Origin: Fusibacter sp. A1
GTDB taxonomy: Bacteria > Bacillota > Clostridia > Peptostreptococcales > Acidaminobacteraceae
Assembly: GCF_004125825.1 (NCBI RefSeq)
Contig: NZ_QQWI01000006.1
Coordinates: 303,246-367,245, forward strand
Reading direction: 5' to 3'
DNA: 64,000 nt
In this document: positions 52,499-61,550 of the stretch, in pieces
Layout: every line of letters begins with the position of its first letter
Position numbering within the stretch: position 1 is the first letter of the stretch
Position numbers and translations under genes: made by a program
The notes under the pieces: generated by a model
Database searches by the model: none
What the model was told of the DNA's origin: nothing
Seen by the model: the letters and a program-made list of their open reading frames with translations, nothing else

Positions 52499-53446
52499 CT
52501 ATAACTTCCTCCCCCTAAAATCCCCACCAGCAATCCGAATGAGCTGATCAGCCACATCCGAATACCTCAGTTCCAGTGAATGATCCTCGAATCCGGCGCA
52601 GTGTGGTGTCATGACCACATTGTCAAAGGACTCAATCGGATGCTTGGATGGCATGACGATCTTCCTGTCCTTCGAAGGATACTGGAACCACACGTCTGAT
52701 CCAAAGCCTTTCAAATCTCCTGATTTGAGCGATTCATAAAGGGCATCCTCATCGATGATCTGCCCCCTGCCGATATTAATAAGCACCTTTTTCTTTAGGG
52801 CTGCAAACATGGTCTCGTCAATACGACCATTGGTTTCATCCGTCAGCGGCACCGCGATAACGAAGACATCGGACCACACGGCAAGCTCTTCCAGTCTTTT
52901 GAAAACATGCACATCATGAGGTCTTCTGTTCCTGTAATCAAGCACGCCAACCTCTATTCCAAATGGCTTCATCAGCCTGTGTATCTCCTTGCCTATAATA
53001 CCGTATCCATAAATCGCCACACGCTTATTCGACAGGCTTGTCCAGCTGACGCGATCCGGCTCGGTCCTTTTGCTCCAGTCACCCTTCATCAGATTATTAT
53101 TATAGAACACGAGCTTCCCCAGAACTGCAAGGGTCAGCGCCAGTGCCCTTTCCGCCACAAAATGGCTGTGTGCCGTGGAGTTGAATATCATAATGCCCTT
53201 TGACTGCATAGGAGCAGTATCAAGACCGTTCAGTCCTGTGTAAGGCACTATGACCGCCCGAACATTTGGAAAGACCTCAAGCATTGCCTTGTTGAACTCT
53301 CCCGTAATGAGGGCCTGAACCTTTGAATGGACGCCCAAGTCCTTGTCCGCCAGGCGGAACTCAATGTTCGCCTTGTTGAACTCCCGTTCTTTGTTTGTTG
53401 TAATGTATTTATAAACCTTGTCGTATATGGTTGCTGCGTAGTACAT
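52499..53446 (-). CDS. D-2-hydroxyacid dehydrogenase (NAD-dependent)
   Basis: About 315 residues. The NAD motif is GYGIIGKEIHRLMKPFG; the catalytic Arg is in INIGRGQ and the His in VVMTPHCAGF. The segment SDVWFQYPSKD replaces the usual DVFxxEP, so the catalytic Glu must come from a shifted position; this variant is common in phosphoglycerate-dehydrogenase-like paralogues. Three Met codons lie upstream; the one at 53446 has GGGAG 6 nt before it. Alternatives at 53500 and 53476 cannot be excluded. The substrate is unknown. Confidence 0.85.
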   Translation of the reverse strand: MYYAATIYDKVYKYITTNKEREFNKANIEFRLADKDLGVHSKVQALITGEFNKAMLEVFPNVRAVIVPYTGLNGLDTAPMQSKGIMIFNSTAHSHFVAERALALTLAVLGKLVFYNNNLMKGDWSKRTEPDRVSWTSLSNKRVAIYGYGIIGKEIHRLMKPFGIEVGVLDYRNRRPHDVHVFKRLEELAVWSDVFVIAVPLTDETNGRIDETMFAALKKKVLINIGRGQIIDEDALYESLKSGDLKGFGSDVWFQYPSKDRKIVMPSKHPIESFDNVVMTPHCAGFEDHSLELRYSDVADQLIRIAGGDFRGRKL

Positions 53447-53655
53447 ATCCATCTCCCGTTCAGTCACTGACTCCATTACCCTTGCTTTGGCATGGTTCAT
53501 TTTTTATTATAGATCTTTATTGTAGGTCTCTATCAATATTTTATTTTAGACTTTCATCTTAGCTCTTTCTATTCGATGAAAAAAGTTCTATCTCCTTCTA
53601 ATTGGGTATGAAACATATAAGTACCACAAATATATTGATATGGGGAGGGATTCTT

Positions 53656-54072
53656 ATTTTTATTTGGAACGAATCATTCGAACTTGGCATACCCGAGCTG
53701 GACAAACAACATAAGCACCTGTTTGAAGTAGGATCAAATCTTCATGAGCTTATTGATCGTGTTGACTATGAAGACGTTTATGATGATATAATCAGCCATG
53801 TGGAAGAACTTAAAGAGTACACCATTTTCCACTTCAACTCTGAGGAAGCATTTTTTGATACTTACGGCTATTCGGGTTCTAACATGCACAAGGTAGAGCA
53901 CCAGCAGTTCATTGACTATCTTGACGGGATCGATCTTTCGCAGGTTGATGCAAATCAGCAGGAAGCACTCCTTGACCTGGTTAAATTCATTGCCAAATGG
54001 ATCTTCAAGCATATCAATGACTCAGATTCAAAATATGCATTTGAGATCAAGCAAAAGCAGAACAGTAATTAG
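53656..54072 (+). CDS. Bacteriohemerythrin, apparent ATT start
   Basis: A single-domain O2-binding di-iron protein of about 138 residues. All ligand blocks are intact: FELGIPELDKQHKHLF, HFNSEEAFF, MHKVEHQQFIDYL and FKHINDSDSKYA. The only in-frame ATG or TTG codons upstream (53602, 53608) lack a ribosome site and add unrelated residues. GGGAGG at 53643-53648 points to ATT at 53656, which would give the usual hemerythrin start (Met)FIWNESFELG. ATT may be a rare start codon, an ATG mutation or a sequence error. A terminator follows. Confidence 0.85.
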   Translation: MFIWNESFELGIPELDKQHKHLFEVGSNLHELIDRVDYEDVYDDIISHVEELKEYTIFHFNSEEAFFDTYGYSGSNMHKVEHQQFIDYLDGIDLSQVDANQQEALLDLVKFIAKWIFKHINDSDSKYAFEIKQKQNSN

Positions 54073-54101
54073 TGTTTTGCTGCACATAATATACAAATGT
54101 T

Positions 54102-54130
54102 AAAAGCGCTAGATTTTCTAGCGCTTTTAG
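54102..54130. terminator. Convergent terminator
   Basis: A near-perfect stem of 11-12 bp (54102-54113 with 54117-54127) has A- and T-rich ends. It separates the hemerythrin gene from the exported-protein operon. Confidence 0.87.
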
Positions 54131-54138
54131 TTTTGCCT

Positions 54139-57100
54139 TTACAGTCTTCCCGCCAACTGCACCATGTCTCTAACAACTTCTTTGACGTTGACATAGCCCG
54201 TTTCCTTTTTCAGCAGGCTATTCAGCTTGACTTCAACATCCGGAGTAAACTCAAAGTTCGGCGATACGCGTTCTACAATATTCATTGCAAGGCTTAACGA
54301 TGCGTCAACCTCGGGAACATTGAATCCCTGTTTCTTATGACTTTTCAACACCTTTTTAAAGGATACGACAAACTTGCCTGACTGGGCAATCATCTCCCCG
54401 GCGCTCGCAGAGTTGTTCACCTTGTTCCAGTAAACGGCACCATAGCCAGCTCCGTCATTCAGCTTCTTATTACCAGCGTACACGCTCAGTATTTCAGGAT
54501 CAACATTGACATACCTGTAAACGCCATCCTTGCCCTTGTGCATTTTTTGCGTTGCAAAACCGCCAAATGCTTCATCGCCATGACGGGTCATTCCAACCTG
54601 CTGACATTCGTCCGCATTGTAGCCCGTATTCTCCTTGAACCAGGATTTTGCCTGATCAGCCCAGTGTCTCGCACTGACTTCAAGAACAGCTCCACGATCG
54701 TCCTTATACACCACTCGGAAGTCATCATCCTGACTGAATTTTGAGTTGCTCATGCTTACGACATCAATGTCCTTGCCTTCCCAAGGAACGTTTTTCATTT
54801 TCTTCATTTCGGAAACCAGGAAATCTTTTCGCTTTGTCTTCAGTTTTGAGTAAGTCTCCATGAAGGCTTTCTGGTACTTCGCGTCCACATCCTTCAGAGT
54901 CCTCATTGAGTTCTGCTTGTTGTCACTCCAGTTTTCCATCATTGTCTCAAAGCTTACTTTACCGGTAGACTCAACCTCAAGCATTAACTTCTTGGCTGGC
55001 ATGCCGTCAGGAAGATCCGAAATTGTGTATGCCTTATTTACTTTTCTTGGAATGACGCTTGCATCAAGTATGCTTGTTGCCGCCTGGCCATAAACTTCAT
55101 CAGAAAGCTTGATCTTTGGCTTGACTGGTTCATTTCCAGGATTCAGGCCTACATACTGCTTTCTTACGCTGTCATGCATAGGTAGATTGTTCTTGATTGC
55201 TGAAGTAACTAAAGCTTTTGATACAAGTCCACTCAATGCCATAGCCGTCAGAGCCATGCCCACTTCCTTGAACGCAACCAGCAGAGCCTTCTTCAAATCG
55301 ACCATCACTTCACCAGGCTTGATGTATGGGTCGTTCTCCCATTTTTCTCCCCATTTGTCCCAGTCAATGTTCATCATCAGCGATCTGAAGAACACAAGCC
55401 CGAACATGTATGCTGTAGCTTTCCCCGCAGAGAGGAGGCCGCGAATTGAGGTTGCTGTTATCAAATGGTCAGGTGATGTTATAAGAAGCTCATAGACCTG
55501 CTGATCTTTCCATTCGGTGAAATTCTCCATGGTGTACCTGTCATACAGCTCAAACTTGTCTTTGATGTCGTTGATTATGGAAACAACAGTCTTTTTCATC
55601 ATGCCAATTGCAGCCTGACCGAATGCCGCCCCAGGCGTTACGCCCATGTAAATCATCAGAACACCGTCGAGTGCGATATCGCCCACCCACTGCGTCCAGA
55701 ATCGGATTTCATCATAAGTCTCGATGTCGTTCAGCATTTCCCTGTAGCCTTCAAGTCCATTGGCTTCGATCAGCTTCTGTGTGATGCTCCAAATCTTATG
55801 CCGGTACTCATAGATCAGGTCTGCACCCCAGACATACTTGTATGTGTCCAGATCCTTCAAGAACTTGTCACGGTATCCATTGTTGTTTGGGACATATGTC
55901 TCAATGATGTGCTTTGTAAAGGCATACTCCTCTTCAAGGTCCAGAGACCTGACTGGCTCCATGGGAGGCATCAGGCATAGCTTTACTGACCTCTCATGCT
56001 TTTCGCCTCTAACTTCAGACCTTATGACAAGCTCAGACTCGTAGGATACAGGCTGATCCTTGTCTTTCTTTCTTGATGTGATCGGCTCCTTTGTTTTAAG
56101 CTTGAATACCACTCTGGCAAAGGTATCATTTGAACTCTGGCTGTCGATGGCTTCTCGAACATTTTCCCAATCAGGAAGAACTTCAAAATCTATTTGGGCA
56201 ATGGAGTATACGTTCCTGCTGACATCATCAAACGTCTTTAGTTCAAACTTGATATTTTCAAGAACTGGATAATCCGTTATGAGTCTGCCGTCAAACTCTT
56301 TTACAGCTGTCACCTTCAGCTCAGTTACGGTTGTTTTGTCGCCATATACAACTTTTGGCTCCTCTGATACAACAAACATACCTTCTCTTGCCACCGTTAT
56401 GATGACTGCTTTTTCCAGGACTTCCCCTTCACACTTTGCAACTATTGTGATGGTGTACTCTTTTCTGGATTCACCCTCACTTAAATGAGACTTTGCACTA
56501 TGAAGCTCGATTCTTGCCTTCTCGCTTGACAAGGAAGTGATAGTAACTGGGATCTGTGGCAAAGTCTTATCCTGATTAACGGTAAACATCCATACTTTAC
56601 CATTTGAATTTGAAATGAACGGAGTGAGTGTCAAAGTACAGTTCTTCTTGTAAATGAGAACACCACGGGATTTCACTTTCAGCTCCGCCTGGTTTTCATC
56701 TTCTTCATCATCCGTTTTATCTTTGTCATCCGTCTGGTTCCTGTCATTCTTCTTCTTTTTTTCCTTTACCGGCTTGGATTTTTTTTCAAACCTCTTGCTG
56801 CCTGTTTTCTTCTTTCGAAGCACACTTAAGCCAACTATGGCTCCACTAATACCGATGAGGCCAAGCACACCCGTCATGAATCCACCGGAATCAGACCCGC
56901 TCATGTATTTAGCGATCTTGTCCGGATTCTGATCCTCCCATATCAGAAGAAGCAGGGCAATACCTTTTACTGAGTTTGTATCCAGCGTTGAGCTGTAATG
57001 GCTTTCCTTTACTTCCTTAATCTCATAATTCTCGTCCAGATACTGAGTTCCCGCCGGTACCCAGTTGGGGTAAGTAAAGATGTCAATGAACTTCTCGCGC

Positions 57101-57474
57101 GCCTTTATGTACTCCTTAGGATTCAAGCCCTTGTCACGATGGGTCTGCAAAAATGCAACATACTCCGGGATCATATGCTCAAAGCTTTTTCCGTTTTCAT
57201 CGTATATTAGATAGGAGTTGTCTTCCACGAAATTCGGCTCATTCAACCTTACAATTTCTAGATCGAGTGCCTTCTGCAGTATTATGGCTCCATTGGGTTC
57301 CTCACCATCCATAACTGCACTTGCAGTAAAAATGCCTAGAAAATCTGCTCCCGACTGCCGCTCTTCAACACTTATGTCTTCATAGGAAAGCCAGGCATCT
57401 GCAAATGCAGGCAGACAGACCAGCTGCACCAAGGCGAGGATCAGTACGATCGCTGCCATTTTCTTAGTCTTCAA
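54139..57474 (-). CDS. Large exported multidomain protein of unknown function
   Basis: About 1111 residues. A signal peptide (about 1-27, ending AFADA) is followed by a helical outer region, a membrane segment (about 200-222), a strongly basic and then acidic low-complexity stretch, and beta-rich immunoglobulin-like segments (about 275-520). A long helical part with several hydrophobic runs follows (about 580-760), and a compact C-terminal domain (about 800-1111; RHWADQAKSWFKENTGYN, GMTRHGDEAFGGFATQKMH, DGAGYGAVYWNKVNNSAS). AGGAGG points to a TTG start at 57474. It is last in an operon with a zinc-ribbon adaptor and a membrane peptidase. I recognise no named family; the layout resembles exported polymorphic effectors or surface machines, by analogy only. 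Confidence 0.78.
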   Translation of the reverse strand: MKTKKMAAIVLILALVQLVCLPAFADAWLSYEDISVEERQSGADFLGIFTASAVMDGEEPNGAIILQKALDLEIVRLNEPNFVEDNSYLIYDENGKSFEHMIPEYVAFLQTHRDKGLNPKEYIKAREKFIDIFTYPNWVPAGTQYLDENYEIKEVKESHYSSTLDTNSVKGIALLLLIWEDQNPDKIAKYMSGSDSGGFMTGVLGLIGISGAIVGLSVLRKKKTGSKRFEKKSKPVKEKKKKNDRNQTDDKDKTDDEEDENQAELKVKSRGVLIYKKNCTLTLTPFISNSNGKVWMFTVNQDKTLPQIPVTITSLSSEKARIELHSAKSHLSEGESRKEYTITIVAKCEGEVLEKAVIITVAREGMFVVSEEPKVVYGDKTTVTELKVTAVKEFDGRLITDYPVLENIKFELKTFDDVSRNVYSIAQIDFEVLPDWENVREAIDSQSSNDTFARVVFKLKTKEPITSRKKDKDQPVSYESELVIRSEVRGEKHERSVKLCLMPPMEPVRSLDLEEEYAFTKHIIETYVPNNNGYRDKFLKDLDTYKYVWGADLIYEYRHKIWSITQKLIEANGLEGYREMLNDIETYDEIRFWTQWVGDIALDGVLMIYMGVTPGAAFGQAAIGMMKKTVVSIINDIKDKFELYDRYTMENFTEWKDQQVYELLITSPDHLITATSIRGLLSAGKATAYMFGLVFFRSLMMNIDWDKWGEKWENDPYIKPGEVMVDLKKALLVAFKEVGMALTAMALSGLVSKALVTSAIKNNLPMHDSVRKQYVGLNPGNEPVKPKIKLSDEVYGQAATSILDASVIPRKVNKAYTISDLPDGMPAKKLMLEVESTGKVSFETMMENWSDNKQNSMRTLKDVDAKYQKAFMETYSKLKTKRKDFLVSEMKKMKNVPWEGKDIDVVSMSNSKFSQDDDFRVVYKDDRGAVLEVSARHWADQAKSWFKENTGYNADECQQVGMTRHGDEAFGGFATQKMHKGKDGVYRYVNVDPEILSVYAGNKKLNDGAGYGAVYWNKVNNSASAGEMIAQSGKFVVSFKKVLKSHKKQGFNVPEVDASLSLAMNIVERVSPNFEFTPDVEVKLNSLLKKETGYVNVKEVVRDMVQLAGRL

Positions 57475-57486
57475 GAATCTCACCTC

Positions 57487-58365
57487 CTATAACTTGTGTC
57501 CACATTGCGTACAGAACTTTGAGCTTTCAGAAAGCTTTGCTCCACACTGAGTGCAAAACTGTTTTTTTGCTGTATTCACACCTTTAACTGGCTTTACATC
57601 TTCAGATGCCATTTTGTCTTCCATGACCTTTTTATCTGATGCTGCCTCTTTCTTTTCGCCCTCTTGCTCGACTAAAGATGAAATGTTCTTCACCGCTTGT
57701 GCCGCTTTTGAAAACAGCTTCAATATTTCTGCAGTATCAGGCGTCTTGGGCATGTCACCCCTGATCCGCAAGCCTGTCACACCTTCAGCTGTAACAGGCT
57801 TGGGAGTCGTGTTCCTGTCAATCGCCGATTGGCTCGCTTCCCAAACCTTGACTCTTTCATCCTCGTAGGCCCTGAAATAATCTTTCGGACCTTCCAACGC
57901 CAACTGATAAGTGCCCGGATTTTCATCGTTGAACAGTTTCCTGCCGGCTGACTCAGAAGGCGGCTCAAATCCCTCTGGATACGTCACATCCAGAAGAGCT
58001 TCCTCGAACTCTGGCGTCAAAGGCGACTCTGCATAGCTCACATCATCCTCTTCAAGGACATCCAGCATTGTTAAGCCCTCGTCATCCATATCCTCATGTT
58101 TATCAGTCTGGATGCCAGCTTTCTCTTTCACGGATATCATCTGCGTTTCAGCAGTGCTTTCAGACTGCGACACATTCAAGATCCACTCATCACCATTGAA
58201 GACATACCATTCTCCATCTTCAGAACCCAATCGATTCCAGTTGCCTAACTCATCCTGAAACTTGAGTTTCCTGACCTCTTCATCAAAGGTTATTCGATCT
58301 ATTTTGCTGCTTAAAAACCTTCCCTTCAACTCCCAATACTTGCTCTCTAAAGCTGACTTGTCCAT
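57487..58365 (-). CDS. Cytoplasmic zinc-ribbon protein with SHOCT-like and WYVF-type N-terminal domain
   Basis: 292 residues without signal or membrane segment. The N-terminus (ELKGRFLSSKIDRITFDEEV) resembles a SHOCT-like helical unit, followed by LKFQDELGNWNRLG and GEWYVFNGDEWIL, a small Trp/Gly module also seen in zinc-ribbon proteins of other Gram-positive and Chloroflexi-like bacteria. The middle is acidic and probably disordered. The C-terminus is a zinc ribbon, CTQCGAKLSESSKFCTQCG. It lies between the membrane peptidase and exported-protein genes (27 and 3 nt gaps), so it is a likely adaptor of the system. Confidence 0.75.
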   Translation of the reverse strand: MDKSALESKYWELKGRFLSSKIDRITFDEEVRKLKFQDELGNWNRLGSEDGEWYVFNGDEWILNVSQSESTAETQMISVKEKAGIQTDKHEDMDDEGLTMLDVLEEDDVSYAESPLTPEFEEALLDVTYPEGFEPPSESAGRKLFNDENPGTYQLALEGPKDYFRAYEDERVKVWEASQSAIDRNTTPKPVTAEGVTGLRIRGDMPKTPDTAEILKLFSKAAQAVKNISSLVEQEGEKKEAASDKKVMEDKMASEDVKPVKGVNTAKKQFCTQCGAKLSESSKFCTQCGHKL

Positions 58366-58392
58366 AAAGCCTCCTGTAGCTGATCAATCTCT

Positions 58393-60744
58393 CTAATCTT
58401 TATAATTGAATATCTCAAAACCTGAAAAGTCTCCATTTTGGGCGTAGTCTACGATATAAAACCCGTACATAAACGTTTCGCCCGTCGGCAGTTCCAGAAA
58501 ATCAAGGTACGCTTCTTCTTCCAAAACAAACGGATCATCTAATGCTTCCTTGACTTCATAGGTTTCTGAATTGTATGCCTCAAAGATCGCTTCAACGGTA
58601 TCCCCTATTTCAAGCTGGAAGAAGTCCTTATCAGCCATGATCTCTCCATCGTCGGTGACAGCCCATGCGCCCACTACCGAGTAGTAGCCGCCATCCTCAT
58701 GGCTCTCATCCCAAGTCCATTTTCCAACAATATCTGCTCTTTGTCCGTTGATATATGCAGGTATGTTATACAAGTTGTATTCTGCGGTGTCCTCAACGAC
58801 ATAGATCGTCACAAGGTGGTCGTTCAGACCGGTCCAGTAGCCCTGGAAGTTATCCGATACGATTCCTGTTTCGGGATCATAGTTTACATTGGTATCCATG
58901 CCAAGAGACATGACCGCTGTCATTTCCTCATTTAGAACCAGTCCAAGGTAATTATATATGCTGGCGATGTTATTGGCATCTTCCTCTGAAATGATGATGG
59001 AGTACACATTGTCATCTGTCATTTCCGGTTCAGAGGCTTCGAAAAGGATACTTCTCGTGTCTGAGTTTTCTGCACTTATAAACTCCTCAACAAAGGTTTC
59101 ATACATGTCAATGGGGTTTGAAACCCTATATGCAGCGAGGTTTTCCTCAAGCATCGCCTTGTCCATATATGGGAAAAATATGGACAGTCCGCCGCTGTAG
59201 TATCTTTCAGGGCCTTGGATTTTGTAGACAACGGCCAAGTCTATTGCTTTCATGAGCTCTTCTGCTCTAAATGCCTGATCGCCTTCAATATGTCGCGCGA
59301 AATCATACAGGTCGATTAATTCAGTGTAGCCTGTGAACATGTTGTTTCTGCCGTAGCTTTCGGCATTGTTGCGACCGTATGAAACAGTGTTGAAGGTTCT
59401 GACATCATCCATATTCATCATGAACTCTACTGACATGTCTTCCAGGGCCAGGACCACATCGCTTATATAGGATAAATCAACCACCGAAAGTGTGATCATG
59501 CTGTCTGTATCGTTTGCCTCTGAATGCTTCTGGTAAGTGTCGCATATGATTTTTCCCAGTTCCGCACCACCCATATCAGGGTTGGCATTCAGAGCTGCAA
59601 AAATGCCCTTGTAATCCCAGCCGTGTCCCGGCTCTGTCTCTTCCGAGGCGACCATGTACTTAGCGAATGGCTGCGCCATGAATGCGACCTCAACCGTAGC
59701 CATCAGACATGCATCGAATCCTAGTATCTCAAGCTCCACACCGGTTGCTTCCTTGGCTCGACGAAGAGCCGTTTCGATTTCGTCGATGGATAAATGATCC
59801 GGATACCTGTAGGATTGGTCTTCCACTTCAAAATGATCATCGCTTCCATATCCGTACAGTGGCCCTCCACCGTGGTTCCATAGATCAAGGACGTATTTCT
59901 CAGCGGGATAGTTGGCAACTGTCCAGACTATAAAATCATATAGGGTATCCGGGTCGCCGATGTTTTTCAAGCCTTCATTTCCAAGAAGCTCGATACTGTC
60001 CTTCGTTACTTTGAATCTCTGATTTTGAGAACCATCAACGACTTCATTTTGCCAGTATTTCGTTCCGCCGGTCTCAAGAATTATGTTGACGTCACGGCTT
60101 GAACCGTATGCTGCCATTTCCAGGATATCTGTCGTGGCGGCACCCCCATCAGATTCAAGATCCGTACCATTCATGAACACCATAAAGGTGTACTTTGCTT
60201 TCCCGGCAGGATCACTTGAGTTGTTATTGCCTCCATCGTTGCCGCCGCCAAGACTATCACTGTCAGAGACTCCATCACTTGAATCCGCACCACCGCTTCC
60301 AGACGTGTCCTGATTATCTCCTGTGCCATGATTGCCTGAAGTAAATACGTCTTCACCATCATAAGGCCCCTCACTGTCTGGCAAAAGCATCACGAGTCCA
60401 ATGAATCCTGCGATCACAAGCACCAGGCCTATTAGAGCCTTCTTCAGGCAACCACCCTTTTTCTTTTCCCTTTTTCTTTCTTTTTTGCGTCTTCCAGACT
60501 TTTTCTTTTTCCCCGCCCTGGTTTCATGAATGGTTTCATCTGTAATTGTCTCAACACTTGAGCCTTGCACCAATTCTGAGTATGATGGACGTTCTTGCTC
60601 AGTTACTCCAACCGGGTCAGCTTGCGCTGATGTTTCAGCATCCTGAGTATGTATACCAGCAACTGGACTCCCACAGGAACCACAAAATTTCGAGTTTTCT
60701 TCAAGTGGCTCGCCGCACATCGTGCAAAATTTGCTATTTCCCAT
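58393..60744 (-). CDS. Membrane-anchored clostripain-family (C11) peptidase with cytoplasmic zinc ribbon
   Basis: 783 residues. An N-terminal zinc ribbon (C7, C10, C21, C24) is followed by a Lys/Arg-rich segment (about 79-102), one membrane helix (about 103-121), a Gly/Ser/Asp-rich spacer (about 125-180) and a C11 caspase-like peptidase domain. Its catalytic His is in LDLWNHGGGP (H291) and Cys in LGFDACLMATVE (C346). The basic stretch before the helix predicts ribbon inside, peptidase outside. C11 enzymes cleave after Arg or Lys. The C-terminal 250 residues are strand-rich and unassigned. GGGGG precedes the ATG; it heads the left operon. Confidence 0.88.
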   Translation of the reverse strand: MGNSKFCTMCGEPLEENSKFCGSCGSPVAGIHTQDAETSAQADPVGVTEQERPSYSELVQGSSVETITDETIHETRAGKKKKSGRRKKERKREKKKGGCLKKALIGLVLVIAGFIGLVMLLPDSEGPYDGEDVFTSGNHGTGDNQDTSGSGGADSSDGVSDSDSLGGGNDGGNNNSSDPAGKAKYTFMVFMNGTDLESDGGAATTDILEMAAYGSSRDVNIILETGGTKYWQNEVVDGSQNQRFKVTKDSIELLGNEGLKNIGDPDTLYDFIVWTVANYPAEKYVLDLWNHGGGPLYGYGSDDHFEVEDQSYRYPDHLSIDEIETALRRAKEATGVELEILGFDACLMATVEVAFMAQPFAKYMVASEETEPGHGWDYKGIFAALNANPDMGGAELGKIICDTYQKHSEANDTDSMITLSVVDLSYISDVVLALEDMSVEFMMNMDDVRTFNTVSYGRNNAESYGRNNMFTGYTELIDLYDFARHIEGDQAFRAEELMKAIDLAVVYKIQGPERYYSGGLSIFFPYMDKAMLEENLAAYRVSNPIDMYETFVEEFISAENSDTRSILFEASEPEMTDDNVYSIIISEEDANNIASIYNYLGLVLNEEMTAVMSLGMDTNVNYDPETGIVSDNFQGYWTGLNDHLVTIYVVEDTAEYNLYNIPAYINGQRADIVGKWTWDESHEDGGYYSVVGAWAVTDDGEIMADKDFFQLEIGDTVEAIFEAYNSETYEVKEALDDPFVLEEEAYLDFLELPTGETFMYGFYIVDYAQNGDFSGFEIFNYKD

Positions 60745-60887
60745 ATATCCCCCTTCATAACAGTCCGTTCATAGTATATACTTATTATATCTTTTTTATG
60801 GCATATCCTACTAAGAATATTCATTTTTATTCACAAAAGTGGGTAAAACAAACCTTAGGAACCTAAATTCGGATTGGAGGAAACATC
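60745..60887. promoter_or_regulatory. Divergent promoter region of the zinc-ribbon locus
   Basis: A short AT-rich region between two divergent operons. On the minus strand TATAAT near 60787-60793 lies upstream of the peptidase gene; -35 elements are weak on both strands. Shared control of both operons is inferred from position. Confidence 0.45.
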
Positions 60888-61550
60888 ATGAGCAATTTCT
60901 GTCACAAATGCGGACATGAAATGGGGCCCGGAGACCTTTACTGTCCTAGCTGCAAGGCAATGACCAACGAAGAGTTGACTCCGGAAAAAATCGCTGAAAT
61001 TCAGAAGAACTACAAAACAGACAAAAAAGGCTGTCTGAAATTTGTCGGGATACTCCTTGTGTTTGCCATCATAGTTTTAGGCTCATGGTTAACGGGCGGA
61101 GAGGAAGGCATGGCTGCCACTGTTCTGATTCTTGTATTTGCAATGCTAAACATAATCCTGTTCAAGCTGAATCAGAAGAAGAAAAAACAGAAAGTTAAGT
61201 CCAATTATTACAAGCTTTCACTGAAGGACGATTTAACCGATGTTGATGACAAGTGTCCTAGGTGCCACAGCATCGTTGGCGATGAGCAAGAGTTCTGCAC
61301 AAACTGCGGAGCTAAACTCATTGACAATACGCCTAATGCTGAAAAGAAACCACTTAAGACGTTGTCCAAAAATCACATTTGCGAGAGTTGTCATGAAGTC
61401 ATTCCTGCAGATGCTAAGTTCTGTAGCAGCTGTGGCTCAAAAGTTGAGATGCAATCTGTATGTCAGTCCTGCGGTGAGCTCATTGAGCCTGATCATCGAT
61501 TCTGCGGAGGCTGTGGTTCAAAGGTCGATACGAAAGAGGGGTTAGCTTAA
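60888..61550 (+). CDS. Membrane protein with four zinc ribbons
   Basis: 220 residues. An N-terminal ribbon (C5, C8, C19, C22) is followed by two membrane helices (about 50-68 and 75-93), a basic stretch, and three further ribbons: C123/C126/C137/C140, C165/C168/C179/C182 and C192/C195/C206/C209. All sixteen Cys are present. With two helices, both ends are cytoplasmic. TTGGAGG precedes the ATG. It heads the right operon and its last base overlaps the start of the ankyrin gene. A scaffold role is inferred. Confidence 0.82.
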   Translation: MSNFCHKCGHEMGPGDLYCPSCKAMTNEELTPEKIAEIQKNYKTDKKGCLKFVGILLVFAIIVLGSWLTGGEEGMAATVLILVFAMLNIILFKLNQKKKKQKVKSNYYKLSLKDDLTDVDDKCPRCHSIVGDEQEFCTNCGAKLIDNTPNAEKKPLKTLSKNHICESCHEVIPADAKFCSSCGSKVEMQSVCQSCGELIEPDHRFCGGCGSKVDTKEGLA

